From: Rubellimicrobium rubrum
GTDB taxonomy: Bacteria > Pseudomonadota > Alphaproteobacteria > Rhodobacterales > Rhodobacteraceae
NCBI RefSeq assembly: GCF_006152115.1
Contig: NZ_VDFU01000018.1
Span: forward strand, 1 to 64,000
Length of the DNA: 64,000 bases
Direction: 5' to 3'
The translations under genes and the position numbers were made by a program. Below, piece by piece: positions 45,588 through 55,941 of the stretch (its first letter is position 1; every line of letters begins with the position of its first letter). The notes below the pieces were generated by a model. The model was not told the DNA's origin, did not search any database, and saw only the letters and a list, made by a program, of their open reading frames with translations.

Positions 45588-46628
45588 TCAGTGGTCTTGG
45601 TCGTCCTGGGGTACTTCGAGGTCCTGAAGCGGCAAGGCCTCGGGTTCGCGGATGGCGCGGATCGCGGCGCGCGCAAGCACCGAGCCCGCCCGCGCCACGT
45701 CCTCCCGGATGGCGATGATCTCGCGCCGGAAGAGCGTCAGGAAAGGAATAGCTTCCTTGGCCACGAGGTCGATCTCGCGGCCGAGCCGAAGGCCATGCGC
45801 CTCGAGAGCGGCGACGGAGGCCATGGCCGAGTTGGTCGAAGCGCAGACAAGGCCGTCAACCCCCTCGGCCAGCGCTAGCGCCATCCCAGCCTGAACGACG
45901 GCCGAGGCCGCGTCGCTCGACACGTCGGGCAGCACGCGCACCTCGGCTCCTGTCTCGGCCCCGGCCTGCATGACGCCCGCCACCATGTCCTGCGCGTAGT
46001 TCTGGTTCAGCGGCGGGGCGATCACCACGATGCGCCGCCGCCCCGCCCGCGCCAGCTTGTGGACGGCGATGGCCCCGAAGGCCCTGTTGTCGAAATCCGC
46101 CCAGGCATGCTGGCCCGCCCAGTGCGTCCGCCCATGGGTCGCGAAAGGGAACCGCTGGGCCATGAGCCAGGCCACGCGCGGGTCGGCGGGCTGGGTCTGG
46201 TTGAAGATCACCGCATCGGCGAGGCCCATCTCCACGATGTGCTGGATGGACCGGAGCGCATCCTCTCCGGGGAAGAAGTAGCTGACGTTCAGGTGGAAGG
46301 GCGTCTCGCGCAGCGTTCCCGCCAAGGAGGAGATGAGCCGCGCCGTGTTGTTCATCATGTCGTGCTCGGTGGACATGACGAGGCTGATGACCTGCGTCCG
46401 CCCCGTGCGAAGGCGCAGCCCCGCCCGGTTGGGCACATAGCCGAGCTCGTCCGCGACGCGGCGGACCAGCGCCTTGGTGTCGGTCCGCAGGTCCGGGGCA
46501 TCCGCCAGGGCACGCGACACCGTCGCGACCGCCAGCCCGGTGCGGCGCGCGATCGTCTTGAGAGTCGGCTTCTCGGGCCGCTCCTCCACCTGGGGAGGAG
46601 GGGGGTCCTCCGCCGCCATGTCGCTCAC
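45588..46628 (-). CDS. LacI-family transcriptional regulator
   Basis: A 346-residue repressor. The helix-turn-helix is near residues 24-50 (TLKTIARRTGLAVATVSRAL, then the hinge part GYVPNRAGLRLRTGRT). The sugar-binding domain follows, with VISLVMSTEHDMMNNT and LVCASTNSAMASVAALEAHGL. The GTG at 46628 is preferred to the ATG at 46619 because GGAGGAG lies 7 bases before it. It is divergent from the ABC importer. A palindromic operator and a promoter are visible in the 115-base intergenic region. The inducer is likely a mannose-containing sugar or a product of the locus. Confidence 0.92.
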   Translation of the reverse strand: MSDMAAEDPPPPQVEERPEKPTLKTIARRTGLAVATVSRALADAPDLRTDTKALVRRVADELGYVPNRAGLRLRTGRTQVISLVMSTEHDMMNNTARLISSLAGTLRETPFHLNVSYFFPGEDALRSIQHIVEMGLADAVIFNQTQPADPRVAWLMAQRFPFATHGRTHWAGQHAWADFDNRAFGAIAVHKLARAGRRRIVVIAPPLNQNYAQDMVAGVMQAGAETGAEVRVLPDVSSDAASAVVQAGMALALAEGVDGLVCASTNSAMASVAALEAHGLRLGREIDLVAKEAIPFLTLFRREIIAIREDVARAGSVLARAAIRAIREPEALPLQDLEVPQDDQDH

Positions 46629-46665
46629 GTTTTCTCTCCTCCAGCACACGGCGCGCGAATCCCGC

Positions 46666-46693
46666 TTGTCAGCCGCGTCTGATTCGTCATACT
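46666..46693 (+). promoter_or_regulatory. Probable promoter of the ABC/mannosidase operon
   Basis: TTGTCA (46666-46671) and CATACT (46688-46693) are 16 bases apart. They match five and four of the six consensus bases of a housekeeping promoter. Transcription would begin near 46700, just before the palindrome at 46710-46722, the usual place for a LacI-type operator. Confidence 0.55.
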
Positions 46694-46709
46694 CCTAAAT
46701 CGTTATAGG

Positions 46710-46722
46710 AAACGAGACGTTT
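46710..46722. promoter_or_regulatory. Probable LacI-family operator
   Basis: AAACG-AGA-CGTTT is a perfect inverted repeat with a central 3-base spacer, extended on both sides by G/C pairs (GGAAACG and CGTTTTCC). It lies between the putative transcription start and the ribosome site (GGAGG at 46730-46734) of the binding-protein gene, close to the divergent LacI gene. Confidence 0.6.
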
Positions 46723-46743
46723 TCCACACGGGAGGATAAAAAC

Positions 46744-47982
46744 GTGAAACTGACCACCAGCCTGCTGGGGGCGACTGCCCTGTGCGCCGCTGTTGCCGGC
46801 ACCACCGCGGGCGCCGTCGAACTCGAAGTCAGCCATTGGTGGACCTCGGGCGGCGAAGCCAACGCCGTGTCGAAGTTCGCCGAAGCGCTCAACGCCACCG
46901 GCACGCATACTTGGGTGGACAACGCCATCGCTGGCGGGGGCGACACCGCCCGTCCGATCATGATCTCGCGCATCCTGGGCGGCGACCCGATGGACGCCTT
47001 CCAGTTCAACCACGGCCGCCAGGCCGAAGAGCTGATGGAAGCCGGCCTTCTTCTCGATCTGACCGACGTGGCCGAGGCCGAGGGCTGGAAAGATCTCGTC
47101 AACCCGCCGTCGCTGCTGGACGCCTGCACCATCGAGGGCCGCGTTTACTGCGCCCCGGTGAACATCCACTCCTGGCAGTGGATGTGGCTCAACAACAAGG
47201 TCTATACAGACCTGGGCCTGACCGTGCCGACCACCTGGCAGGAGTTCGTGGACACCGCCGATGAGGTCCGCGCCGCCGGCAAGATCCCGCTCGCGTTGGG
47301 CGGCCAGCCCTGGCAGTCCTCGGGTGCCTTCCAGGTGATGGCCATCGCGCTGGCCGGCAAGGAGCCCTGGCTCGCCGTCTACCAGGACCATGACGAATCG
47401 GTCGTCAACGGCCCCGAGTTCACGGCCGTCTTCGAAGCCGCGGCCCAGGCGCGCGAACTCGCCCGCGGATCGAACGTGCAGGAATGGCAGCAGGCCACCA
47501 ACCTCGTGATCACCGGCGAAGCCGCGGGCCAGATCATGGGCGACTGGGCGCAGGGCGACTTCGCCATGGCCAACATGGTCGCGGGTCAGGACTACACCTG
47601 CCTCCCCGGCCTTGGCGTGAACGAGATCATCTCGACCGGCGGCGACGCCTTCTACTTCCCCAAGCAGGACGACCCCGAGGTCGAGGCCGCGCAGAAGGAA
47701 CTGGCATCGCTCCTGGTCTCGCCCGATGTGCAGGTCAGCTTCAACCTCGCCAAGGGCTCGCTGCCCGTGCGCGGCGACGTTGATCTCGCCGACGCGAACG
47801 ACTGCATGAAGAAAGGTCTGGAGATCCTGGCCGCCGGCAACACCGTGCCGGATACCAACATGCTGGTCACGCCGGACACGTCGCAGCAGATCAACGACCT
47901 GATGACCGAGTTCTGGGCGACCGACATGAGCGCGACCGACGCGCAGGCGCGCTTCGCCGAGATCATCGCCAACGCCGAGTGA
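46744..47982 (+). CDS. ABC sugar transporter substrate-binding protein
   Basis: A 412-residue periplasmic binding protein of family 1 (maltose-type). The signal peptide is MKLTTSLLGATALCAAVAGTTAGA, translated from a GTG start, with the mature part beginning near VELEVSHWWTSGGE. It contains PVNIHSWQWMWLNNKV and ALGGQPWQSSGAFQVMAI, where the Trp residues are likely sugar-stacking positions. GGAGG is 9 bases before the start. It is the first gene of a seven-gene operon and is followed by a strong stem-loop. Context (mannosidase) suggests mannose-containing oligosaccharides. Confidence 0.92.
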   Translation: MKLTTSLLGATALCAAVAGTTAGAVELEVSHWWTSGGEANAVSKFAEALNATGTHTWVDNAIAGGGDTARPIMISRILGGDPMDAFQFNHGRQAEELMEAGLLLDLTDVAEAEGWKDLVNPPSLLDACTIEGRVYCAPVNIHSWQWMWLNNKVYTDLGLTVPTTWQEFVDTADEVRAAGKIPLALGGQPWQSSGAFQVMAIALAGKEPWLAVYQDHDESVVNGPEFTAVFEAAAQARELARGSNVQEWQQATNLVITGEAAGQIMGDWAQGDFAMANMVAGQDYTCLPGLGVNEIISTGGDAFYFPKQDDPEVEAAQKELASLLVSPDVQVSFNLAKGSLPVRGDVDLADANDCMKKGLEILAAGNTVPDTNMLVTPDTSQQINDLMTEFWATDMSATDAQARFAEIIANAE

Positions 47983-47997
47983 CCTGAGCACCTCGTG

Positions 47998-48025
47998 CCG
48001 GCCGGGGCCATCGCGCCCCGGCCGG
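47998..48025 (+). repeat. Long GC hairpin after the binding-protein gene
   Basis: An 11-bp perfect stem (CCGGCCGGGGC with GCCCCGGCCGG, 6-base loop) lies in the 85-base gap between the binding-protein and permease genes, 15 bases past the stop. There is no T tract. Such hairpins often protect the upstream message so that the binding protein is made in excess over the membrane parts. Confidence 0.7.
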
Positions 48026-48067
48026 ACGTCCCTGGGGCCGGGCCCCACCGACCGGGAGGATCCCAAG

Positions 48068-49009
48068 ATGGCCGTGACGGACCAGGCCCAGACCGCCGTC
48101 CCCAGACCCGCGACCGGCGCGCCCGCGCGTCGCCCCCTGCGGGTGTTCCGCAACCTCGCTTCCAAGATCGCCGCAATCCCGATGGTGCTGACGGCGCTCG
48201 TGATCTTCGTCGGCTGCACCCTGTGGACGGTGGTCTATTCCTTCACCAGATCCGGGATGCTGCCCCGCCTCCAGTTCGTGGGCCTCGACCAGTACGAACG
48301 GCTCTGGTCCACGCCCAAATGGCTGGTGTCCATCCAAAACCTCGCGATCTACGGCATCTGCGCCATGGTGCTGACGCTGGTGCTGGGCTTCCTCCTGGCC
48401 GCGCTCCTCGACCGCAAGATCCGGGGCGAGGACGTGTTCCGCACGATCATCCTTTATCCCTTCGCGCTGTCCTTCATCGTGACCGGCCTTGTCTGGCAGT
48501 GGCTGCTCAACCCCGACTACGGCATCCAGAACGTCGTCCGCTCGCTGGGTTGGGAAAGCTTCGAGTTCAACCCGCTCTACAACCCCGACCTCGTCATCTT
48601 CGGGCTGCTGATCGCCGGCATCTGGCACGGCACCGGCCTGTCGATGTGCATCATGCTCGCGGGGTTGCGCGGCATTGACGAGGACATTTGGAAAGCTTCG
48701 CGGGTCGAGGGCATCCCCACCTGGAAGACCTACCTGTTCGTCATCATACCGATGATGCGGCCGGTCTTCGTGACCTGCCTCGTGCTGATCGCCTCGGGCA
48801 TCATCAAGCTTTACGACCTCGTGGTGGCGCAGACCGGCGGCGGGCCCGGCGGCTCGTCCGAGGTCCCCGCCAAATACGTGATGGACTCGATGTTCGGCGC
48901 CCAGAACCTGGGCCAGGGCTTCGCGGCCTCCTCGATGATGCTCCTGTCGGTCATCATCATCCTGATCCCCTGGGCCTATCTCGAATACGGAGGGAAGAAG
49001 CGTGTCTAA
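48068..49009 (+). CDS. ABC sugar transporter permease (MalF-like)
   Basis: A 313-residue permease with six membrane segments. The EAA loop is in SRVEGIPTWKTYLFVIIPMMRP (WKASRVEGIP), which contacts the ATPase. The first hydrophobic segment is near residues 38-60, after a basic N-terminus. GGGAGGATCCCAAG gives the ribosome site. The stop overlaps the next permease gene, which begins with GTG 8 bases earlier. Together they form the heterodimeric channel. Confidence 0.92.
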   Translation: MAVTDQAQTAVPRPATGAPARRPLRVFRNLASKIAAIPMVLTALVIFVGCTLWTVVYSFTRSGMLPRLQFVGLDQYERLWSTPKWLVSIQNLAIYGICAMVLTLVLGFLLAALLDRKIRGEDVFRTIILYPFALSFIVTGLVWQWLLNPDYGIQNVVRSLGWESFEFNPLYNPDLVIFGLLIAGIWHGTGLSMCIMLAGLRGIDEDIWKASRVEGIPTWKTYLFVIIPMMRPVFVTCLVLIASGIIKLYDLVVAQTGGGPGGSSEVPAKYVMDSMFGAQNLGQGFAASSMMLLSVIIILIPWAYLEYGGKKRV

Positions 49010-49958
49010 TCCCGCGGATCTCGCCTCGATCGCCGCCATCGATGCGGTCAAGACACGGACGGGCGGCGTGGGCCTGCTCGAAGGACCGCGCGGCGCGCGG
49101 CCCCGCCGGGCCTTCTCCCGCAGCAACATCTTCATCTATGGCACGCTGATCCTGGTGTCGGTCTATTACCTGCTGCCCCTCTGGGTCATGGTGATGACCT
49201 CGCTCAAGGGCATGCCCGAGATCCGGACGGGCAACATCTTCGCCCCGCCGATGGAGATCACCTTCGAGCCCTGGGTCAAGGCCTGGGCCGAGGCCTGCAC
49301 CGGCATCAACTGCGACGGCCTGAGCCGGGGCTTCTGGAACTCGGTCTTCATCCTCGTGCCCTCGGTGCTCATCTCCATCGCGGTGGCGAGCGTGAACGGC
49401 TACGCGCTGGCCAACTGGAAATTCAAGGGATCCGAGGTGTTCTTCACCATCCTGATCCTGGGCGCCTTCATCCCCTATCAGGTGATGATCTACCCGATCG
49501 CCATCCTGCTCGGAAAGATCGGGCTCTTCGGATCGCTCTGGGGGCTGGTGCTGGTCCACACGATCTTCGGGATGCCGATCCTGACGCTCCTGTTCCGCAA
49601 CTACTTCACGAGCGTCCCGCAGGAGCTGTTCAAGGCCGCCCGCGTGGACGGGGCGGGCTTCTGGGGCATCTTCTTCCGGATCATGCTGCCGATGTCGCTG
49701 CCGATCTTCGTGGTCGCGGTCATCCTGCAGGTCACCGGCATCTGGAACGACTTCCTGTTCGGCGTGATCTACAGCAACAACGAGCGCTACCCGATGACGG
49801 TGCAGCTCAACAACATCGTCAACTCGGTGCAGGGCGTGAAGGAATACAACGTCAACATGGCGGCGACGCTGCTGACCGGCCTTGTTCCCCTCGTCATCTA
49901 CTTCGCGTCCGGCAAGCTCTTCGTGCGCGGCATCGCCGCGGGCGCCGTGAAAGGCTGA
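49002..49958 (+). CDS. ABC sugar transporter permease (MalG-like)
   Basis: A 318-residue second permease beginning with GTG inside the end of the first permease gene. An N-terminal cytoplasmic tail of about 45 residues precedes the first helix (FIYGTLILVSVYYLLPLWVMVMTS region). The EAA loop reads ELFKAARVDGAGFWGIFFRIMLP, split at VDGAG. The insert ACTGINCDGLSRGFWNS is typical of the glucose/mannose MalG-type group. It ends 2 bases before the ATPase gene. Confidence 0.92.
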   Translation: MSNPADLASIAAIDAVKTRTGGVGLLEGPRGARPRRAFSRSNIFIYGTLILVSVYYLLPLWVMVMTSLKGMPEIRTGNIFAPPMEITFEPWVKAWAEACTGINCDGLSRGFWNSVFILVPSVLISIAVASVNGYALANWKFKGSEVFFTILILGAFIPYQVMIYPIAILLGKIGLFGSLWGLVLVHTIFGMPILTLLFRNYFTSVPQELFKAARVDGAGFWGIFFRIMLPMSLPIFVVAVILQVTGIWNDFLFGVIYSNNERYPMTVQLNNIVNSVQGVKEYNVNMAATLLTGLVPLVIYFASGKLFVRGIAAGAVKG

Positions 49959-49960
49959 TC

Positions 49961-51045
<1,085 letters not shown>

Positions 51046-51049
<4 letters not shown>

Positions 51050-53478
51050 CCATCCCAGAATCGGCGATCCAGGACCTGTCAGGGGCCTGGACGCTGGCCG
51101 ACGCATCGGGCGAATATGCCTGCCCCATGCGCGTGCCGGGCGACGGCATCACCGCCCTTCACGAATCTCATCTGATCCCCGAGCCCTACTGGGGCCGGAA
51201 CGAGCTTCGGCTCCGCTGGATCGCAGACCGCGAATGGACGATCCGCCGCTGGATCGAGCTGACCGAGGCCGAGGTCGTGCTGGCCATCGACGGGCTCGAC
51301 ACCGTGGCGACCGTGCGGGTGAACGGGACCGAGGTGCTGCGCGCCGCCAATGCCTTCCGGACCTGGCGCGTGGACCTGGGCGGCGTCGCCCGTCCGGGGC
51401 GGAACGAGATCGCGATCACCTTCCACCCGGCCCCCGCCGAAGCCGCTGCCCGGGCTGCCGCGCAGCCTTTCCCGGTGCCCTACATCCATCAGAACAACCC
51501 GATCCCGCATGGCAACATGCTCCGCAAGGTCGCCTGCGACTGGGGCTGGGACTGGAACATCGCGCTGGTGCCGTTCGGGATCGCCGGCGGCATCTGGCTC
51601 GAAGAGGCGGGCGCCCCCCGCATCGAACGCGTCGCCGTTGCGCAGGAGCACGAGGAGGGCCGCGTCGCCCTGACCGTGACCGCCTGGGCCGAGAACGCCG
51701 ACGGCAGCCCCTTCCGCATCACCTTCGCCGGACAGACCGCCGAAGGGGTGCTCGAGGATGGCGGCGTGGCCGTGATCTTCGACGTGGAGAACCCCTCGCT
51801 CTGGTGGCCGGCGGGGCAGGGGCCCCAGACCCTCCACGACCTGGAGGTCCGGATCGGCGGCGACGTCGTCCGCCGCCGCATCGGCCTGCGCCGGGTGGAG
51901 CTGGTGGCCGAGCCCGATGCAGCGGGGCTCAGCTTCGGCTTCCGCGTCAACGGCCGGCCCGTCTTTGCCAAGGGGGCCAACTGGATCCCCACGGACGCGC
52001 TCCGTGGCCGGATCACCGAGGCTGCCACGCGCGACCTCCTCCAGTCCGCCGCCGACGTCCACATGAACATGATCCGCGTCTGGGGCGGCGGCCGCTACGA
52101 GCCGGACAGCTTCTACGACGCCTGCGACGAACTGGGCCTGATGGTCTGGCAGGACTTCATGTTCTCCTGCAACCTGTACCCCTCCACGCCCGACTTCCTG
52201 GCCGAGGTGGACGCCGAGGTGCGCGAGAACGTCGCTCGCATCCATCACCACGCCTGCCTCGCGCTCTGGTGCGGCGACAACGAACTGATCGGCGCGCTGA
52301 CCTGGTTCCCCGAGTCCAGGAACGACCGCGACCGCTACCTCGTCAGCTACGACCGCCTGAACCGCACCATCGAGACGGCGCTGAAGCAGACCGACCCCAC
52401 CGCCAACTGGTGGCCGTCCTCACCCTCGCCAGGGCATCTCAACTTCCGCGACGCCTGGCACGAGGACGGCTCGGGCGACATGCATTTCTGGAGCGTCTGG
52501 CACGAAGGCAAGCCCTTCGAGCACTACCGCGATGTCGCTCCGCGCTTCTGCTCCGAGTTCGGGTTCCAGTCCTACCCATCCATGGAGGTGATCCGCCGCT
52601 TCGCGGGCCCCGAGGATTGGAACATCGCCTCGCCGGTGCTCGAGGCCCACCAGCGCAACAACTCCCCGGACGGGGGCCCCGGGGGGAACCCGCGGATCGC
52701 CTCGACGCTGTTTCGCTACTTCCGCTGGCCCGAGCGGTTCGAGGACTTCGTCTGGCTGTCGCAGGTCCAGCAGGGCATCGCCATCAAGACCGCCGTGACC
52801 GACTGGCGGGCCAAGAAGCCCCACTGCCAGGGCGCGCTCTACTGGCAGCTCAACGACACCTGGCCCGTCTGCTCCTGGTCGTCGCTCGATCATGGCGGCG
52901 GCTGGAAGGTGCTGCATCACATGGCGCGCGGCTTCTTCGCGCCCGTGCTGGTGACGGCCGTGCCGGGGCCCGAGGGGATCGCGCTCGTTGGCGTCAGCGA
53001 CCGGCCTGACCCGGTCGAGATCACCGTGACCGCTTACGCCACCGCCCTCAGCGGGGCCGCGCGCGAGATCGGCCGTGCCACCGGCACCCTGGGCCAGAGC
53101 GCGGAGCGGCTGTTCCTCGTGCCCGCCGACGCGTTGGCCGAGCAGGAGGTGCTGACCTTCGGCTGGGAGGCGTCGGACGGCTCCCGCGCGGGGGACATCT
53201 TCGCCCCTCTGCCTTGGAAGGCCTACGACCTGCCCAATCCCGGCCTCGACCATCAGGTCACGCGCGACGGGGACCGCTGGACCCTGGCCGTGACCGCGCG
53301 TGCCATGGCCTTTTTCGTCACCGCCGAGGCCAGCGTGCCCGGGCGGTGGGACCGCAACGCCATCCATCTCGGCCCCGGCGTGACCTCGCGGCTGGCCTTC
53401 ACGCCGGACGACCCGGCGCAGCAGCCGCGCTTCACCCTTCGCGACCTCCATTCGGCGACCACGGCTCGCCCTTCCTGA
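51046..53478 (+). CDS. Beta-mannosidase, glycoside hydrolase family 2
   Basis: An 810-residue GH2 enzyme of the beta-mannosidase type. The sugar-binding jelly-roll occupies the first 190 residues, with the VACDWGWDWN hallmark. Immunoglobulin-like domains and the TIM barrel follow. The acid/base is Glu413 in ALWCGDNELIG and the nucleophile Glu504 in CSEFGFQSYPS. WGGGRYEPDSFYDACDELGL precedes the barrel active site. No signal peptide is present, so imported mannosides are cut in the cytoplasm. It starts with GTG overlapping the ATPase stop and is followed by an isomerase and an oxidoreductase. Confidence 0.93.
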
Positions 53479-53488
53479 AGGATCTCTC

Positions 53489-54226
53489 ATGCCCACGATC
53501 GCGTACCAGCTTTACTGCTCGCGCAACTTCCCGCCCATTGACGACACGCTCGCGATGCTGTCCCAGGCCGGCTACAAGGCCGTCGAGGGCTATGGCGGCC
53601 TGTATGGCGACCTCGACGCGCTCAAGGCGGGCCTGGACCGCAACGGCCTGTCGATGCCCTCCGGCCATTTCGGCCTAGACATGGTCGAAGGCGACCCCGC
53701 CCGCACGCTGGAGGTCGCCCGCACGTTGGGCGTCCAGAAGGTCTTCATCCCCTGGATGGCGCCCGACCTGCGCGGCACCGACCTCGACAGCTGGCGCAGC
53801 ATCGCGCAGCGCCTTGCCTCCGCCCTGGCGCCCATTCGCGACGAAGGCTTTGCCGTCGGCTGGCACAACCATGACTGGGACTTCGCCGACCTGGGCGGCA
53901 CGACGCCCATGGACCTGATCGTGGAGTCTGGCCTCGACCTCGAACTCGACCTGGGCTGGGTCACGCGCGCGGGCCTCGACCCCGTGGAGACGCTGCGCCG
54001 CTTCTCGGGCCGCGTCCGCGCCGTCCACGTCAAGGACATCGCGCCTCAGGGCGAGAACGCCGAGGAGGACGGCTGGGCCGATGTGGGCCACGGCACCCAG
54101 ACCTGGCCCGCGATCAAGGCCGAACTCGACGCCCAGGGCATCGACCATTTCGTGATCGAGCACGACAACCCCTCGGACCACGCCCGCTTCGCGCGCCGCT
54201 CGCTCGAAGCCGTCCAAGCCTGGTAA
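53489..54226 (+). CDS. Sugar phosphate isomerase/epimerase (TIM barrel)
   Basis: A 245-residue xylose-isomerase-like barrel. It begins IAYQLYCSRNFPPIDDTLAML and continues SQAGYKAVEGYGGLYGD. The metal and catalytic residues lie in VGWHNHDWDFADLGG, LDLELDLGWVTRAG, VRAVHVKDIAPQG and HFVIEHDNPSDHARF (Glu, Asp, His, Glu). The length is close to the usual for the group, unlike its longer relative in the other arm. AAGGA lies 8 bases upstream of the start. It is followed by a Gfo/Idh/MocA gene, a pairing known in inositol and 3-keto-sugar metabolism. The exact reaction is unknown. Confidence 0.88.
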   Translation: MPTIAYQLYCSRNFPPIDDTLAMLSQAGYKAVEGYGGLYGDLDALKAGLDRNGLSMPSGHFGLDMVEGDPARTLEVARTLGVQKVFIPWMAPDLRGTDLDSWRSIAQRLASALAPIRDEGFAVGWHNHDWDFADLGGTTPMDLIVESGLDLELDLGWVTRAGLDPVETLRRFSGRVRAVHVKDIAPQGENAEEDGWADVGHGTQTWPAIKAELDAQGIDHFVIEHDNPSDHARFARRSLEAVQAW

Positions 54227-54238
54227 GGAACTGACAAC

Positions 54239-55369
54239 ATGGCAAAGCTCGGCGTCGGCATCATCGGCTGCGGCAACATCTCCGCGGCCTATCTCAAGCT
54301 CGCCCCGTCCTTCAAAGCCCTCGACCTCCGGGCCGTGGCGGACATCAACATGGACAACGCGCGCAGCCGCGCGGCTGAGTTCAACGTCCGCGCCCACACG
54401 GTCGAGGAACTCCTCGCCGCCTCGGACATCGACGTGATCGTGAACCTCACCGTTCCGGCCGTCCACTACGAGGTCAGCCGCCAGATTCTCGAGGCCGGCA
54501 AGCACGCCTATTCGGAAAAGCCCATCGTCCTCACCCTTGAGGAGGGCGAGCGCCTGCGCGAGCTTGCGGCCAGCAAGAACCTCCGCGTGGGCTCGGCCCC
54601 GGACACCTTCCTCGGCGGCTCCCACCAGCAGGCGCGCGCCGCCATCGACGAAGGCCGCGTGGGCAAGGTGCTGGGCGGCACGGCCCACGTCATGGGCCAC
54701 GGGATGGAGAAGTGGCACCCCAACCCGGACTTCTTCTATGCCCCGGGCGGCGGGCCGGTCCTCGACATGGGCCCCTACTACATCACCAACCTCGTCCAGC
54801 TCATCGGGCCGGTGAAGTCGGTGACGGCCATGGCCAAGGCAGGCTTCCCGGCCCGGACCATCCAGAACGGCCCGCGCAACGGCGAGGTGCTCCAGGTCAC
54901 GACGCAGACGGACGTCCACGCGATCCTGGAATTCCAGAACGGCGCGACCGTCACTCTGGGCGCGTCCTGGGACGTCTGGAAGAACCGCCACGCCAACATG
55001 GAGCTGTATGGCGAGGAGGCGTCCCTCTTCGTGCCCGACCCGAACTTCTTCGGCGGCACCGTGGAGATCGGCGGCGAGGGCGACATCGAGGCGCTGCCCG
55101 CGACCGATCACCCCTTCGGCCAGTCCAACTTCACCACCAACGACGGCCGCACGCTGGCCAACTGGCGCGGTGCGGGCCTTGCGGACATGGTCACGGCCAT
55201 CGAGGACGGGCGCAAGCACCGCTGCGACATCGACCTCGCGGTGCATGTGGTGGACGTGATGACCGGCATCCTGCGGTCCGGCGAGGAGCGGCGTTTCGTG
55301 GACATGTCCACGACCTGCGAGCGCCCCGCAGCCCTGTCGCCCGCAGAGGCGCAGGCGCTGCTGGCCTGA
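54239..55369 (+). CDS. Gfo/Idh/MocA-family oxidoreductase
   Basis: A 376-residue NAD(P)-dependent dehydrogenase. The Rossmann motif is KLGVGIIGCGNISAAYLKL. The catalytic Lys is in AYSEKPIVLTLEEG, and GGGPVLDMGPYYITNLVQLIG carries the Asp/Tyr of the active site, split at DMGPYY. It is the last gene of the sugar operon. In this copy the active-site His position is occupied by Tyr (DMGPYYITN), while the other oxidoreductase in the locus has GDIGTHAFN, so the two may use different substrates. A weak hairpin follows. Confidence 0.9.
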   Translation: MAKLGVGIIGCGNISAAYLKLAPSFKALDLRAVADINMDNARSRAAEFNVRAHTVEELLAASDIDVIVNLTVPAVHYEVSRQILEAGKHAYSEKPIVLTLEEGERLRELAASKNLRVGSAPDTFLGGSHQQARAAIDEGRVGKVLGGTAHVMGHGMEKWHPNPDFFYAPGGGPVLDMGPYYITNLVQLIGPVKSVTAMAKAGFPARTIQNGPRNGEVLQVTTQTDVHAILEFQNGATVTLGASWDVWKNRHANMELYGEEASLFVPDPNFFGGTVEIGGEGDIEALPATDHPFGQSNFTTNDGRTLANWRGAGLADMVTAIEDGRKHRCDIDLAVHVVDVMTGILRSGEERRFVDMSTTCERPAALSPAEAQALLA

Positions 55370-55379
55370 TACGACCTTG

Positions 55380-55406
55380 GGGCCGGGCGCGCGTCGTGTC
55401 CGGCCC
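55380..55406 (+). terminator. Weak terminator-like hairpin at end of the sugar operon
   Basis: A 7-bp stem (GGGCCGG with CCGGCCC, 13-base loop) begins 11 bases after the stop of the last gene and is followed by TTCC rather than a true T run. It may partly end transcription before the GFA-family gene. Confidence 0.35.
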
Positions 55407-55425
55407 TTCCCTCCGGGGGTGTCCC

Positions 55426-55914
55426 ATGTCCGATCCCGTGACGATGACCGGTGGATGCCAGTGCGGCGCGGTGCGCTACGCCTTCGAAGGCGAGCCCGAC
55501 CGCGTGCATGCCTGCCACTGCCGGATGTGCCAAAAGGCGGTCGGCGGCCCCTTCGCGGTGATCTGCCCCGTGCCGAAATCGGCCTTCCGCGTCACTCGAG
55601 GCGAGATCGCCTGGTTCCACAGCTCGGACATGGCGCGGCGCGGCTTTTGCCGGGACTGCGGCACGCCCCTGATCTTCGACTACCCCCACGATCCGGGGCT
55701 TGGCGTCATGGCCGGGTCGCTGGACCGGCCCGACCTCGTCACCCCCGTCATCCAGTACGGCACCGAGACGCAGGTTCCCTGGGCCGTCCATCTGCCCGAC
55801 CTGCCCGGACAGCCCATCGACGCCGACGACCCTGAGGGCGTCATCCAGCAGGTCAAGGCCACGAACCGCCAGCACCCGGACCACGACACGACCGTCTGGC
55901 CGGAGCCCCGGTAA
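55426..55914 (+). CDS. GFA-family (DUF636) zinc-binding protein
   Basis: A 162-residue protein of the glutathione-dependent formaldehyde-activating enzyme family. The zinc cysteines are in GGCQCGAVRYAF, HACHCRMCQKAVGG and GFCRDCGTPLIFDY. The length matches the CENP-V/GFA fold. Many members have no proven activity on formaldehyde, so a general metal/thiol role is all that can be claimed. The start is the ATG giving MSDPVTMTGG. The upstream open frame is antisense-like sequence inside the preceding gene. It may be co-transcribed with the sugar operon, but the hairpin before it argues for partial separation. Confidence 0.9.
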   Translation: MSDPVTMTGGCQCGAVRYAFEGEPDRVHACHCRMCQKAVGGPFAVICPVPKSAFRVTRGEIAWFHSSDMARRGFCRDCGTPLIFDYPHDPGLGVMAGSLDRPDLVTPVIQYGTETQVPWAVHLPDLPGQPIDADDPEGVIQQVKATNRQHPDHDTTVWPEPR

Positions 55915-55941
55915 CGGGCCCCGGCCGAGCCCCTGCGGGTC

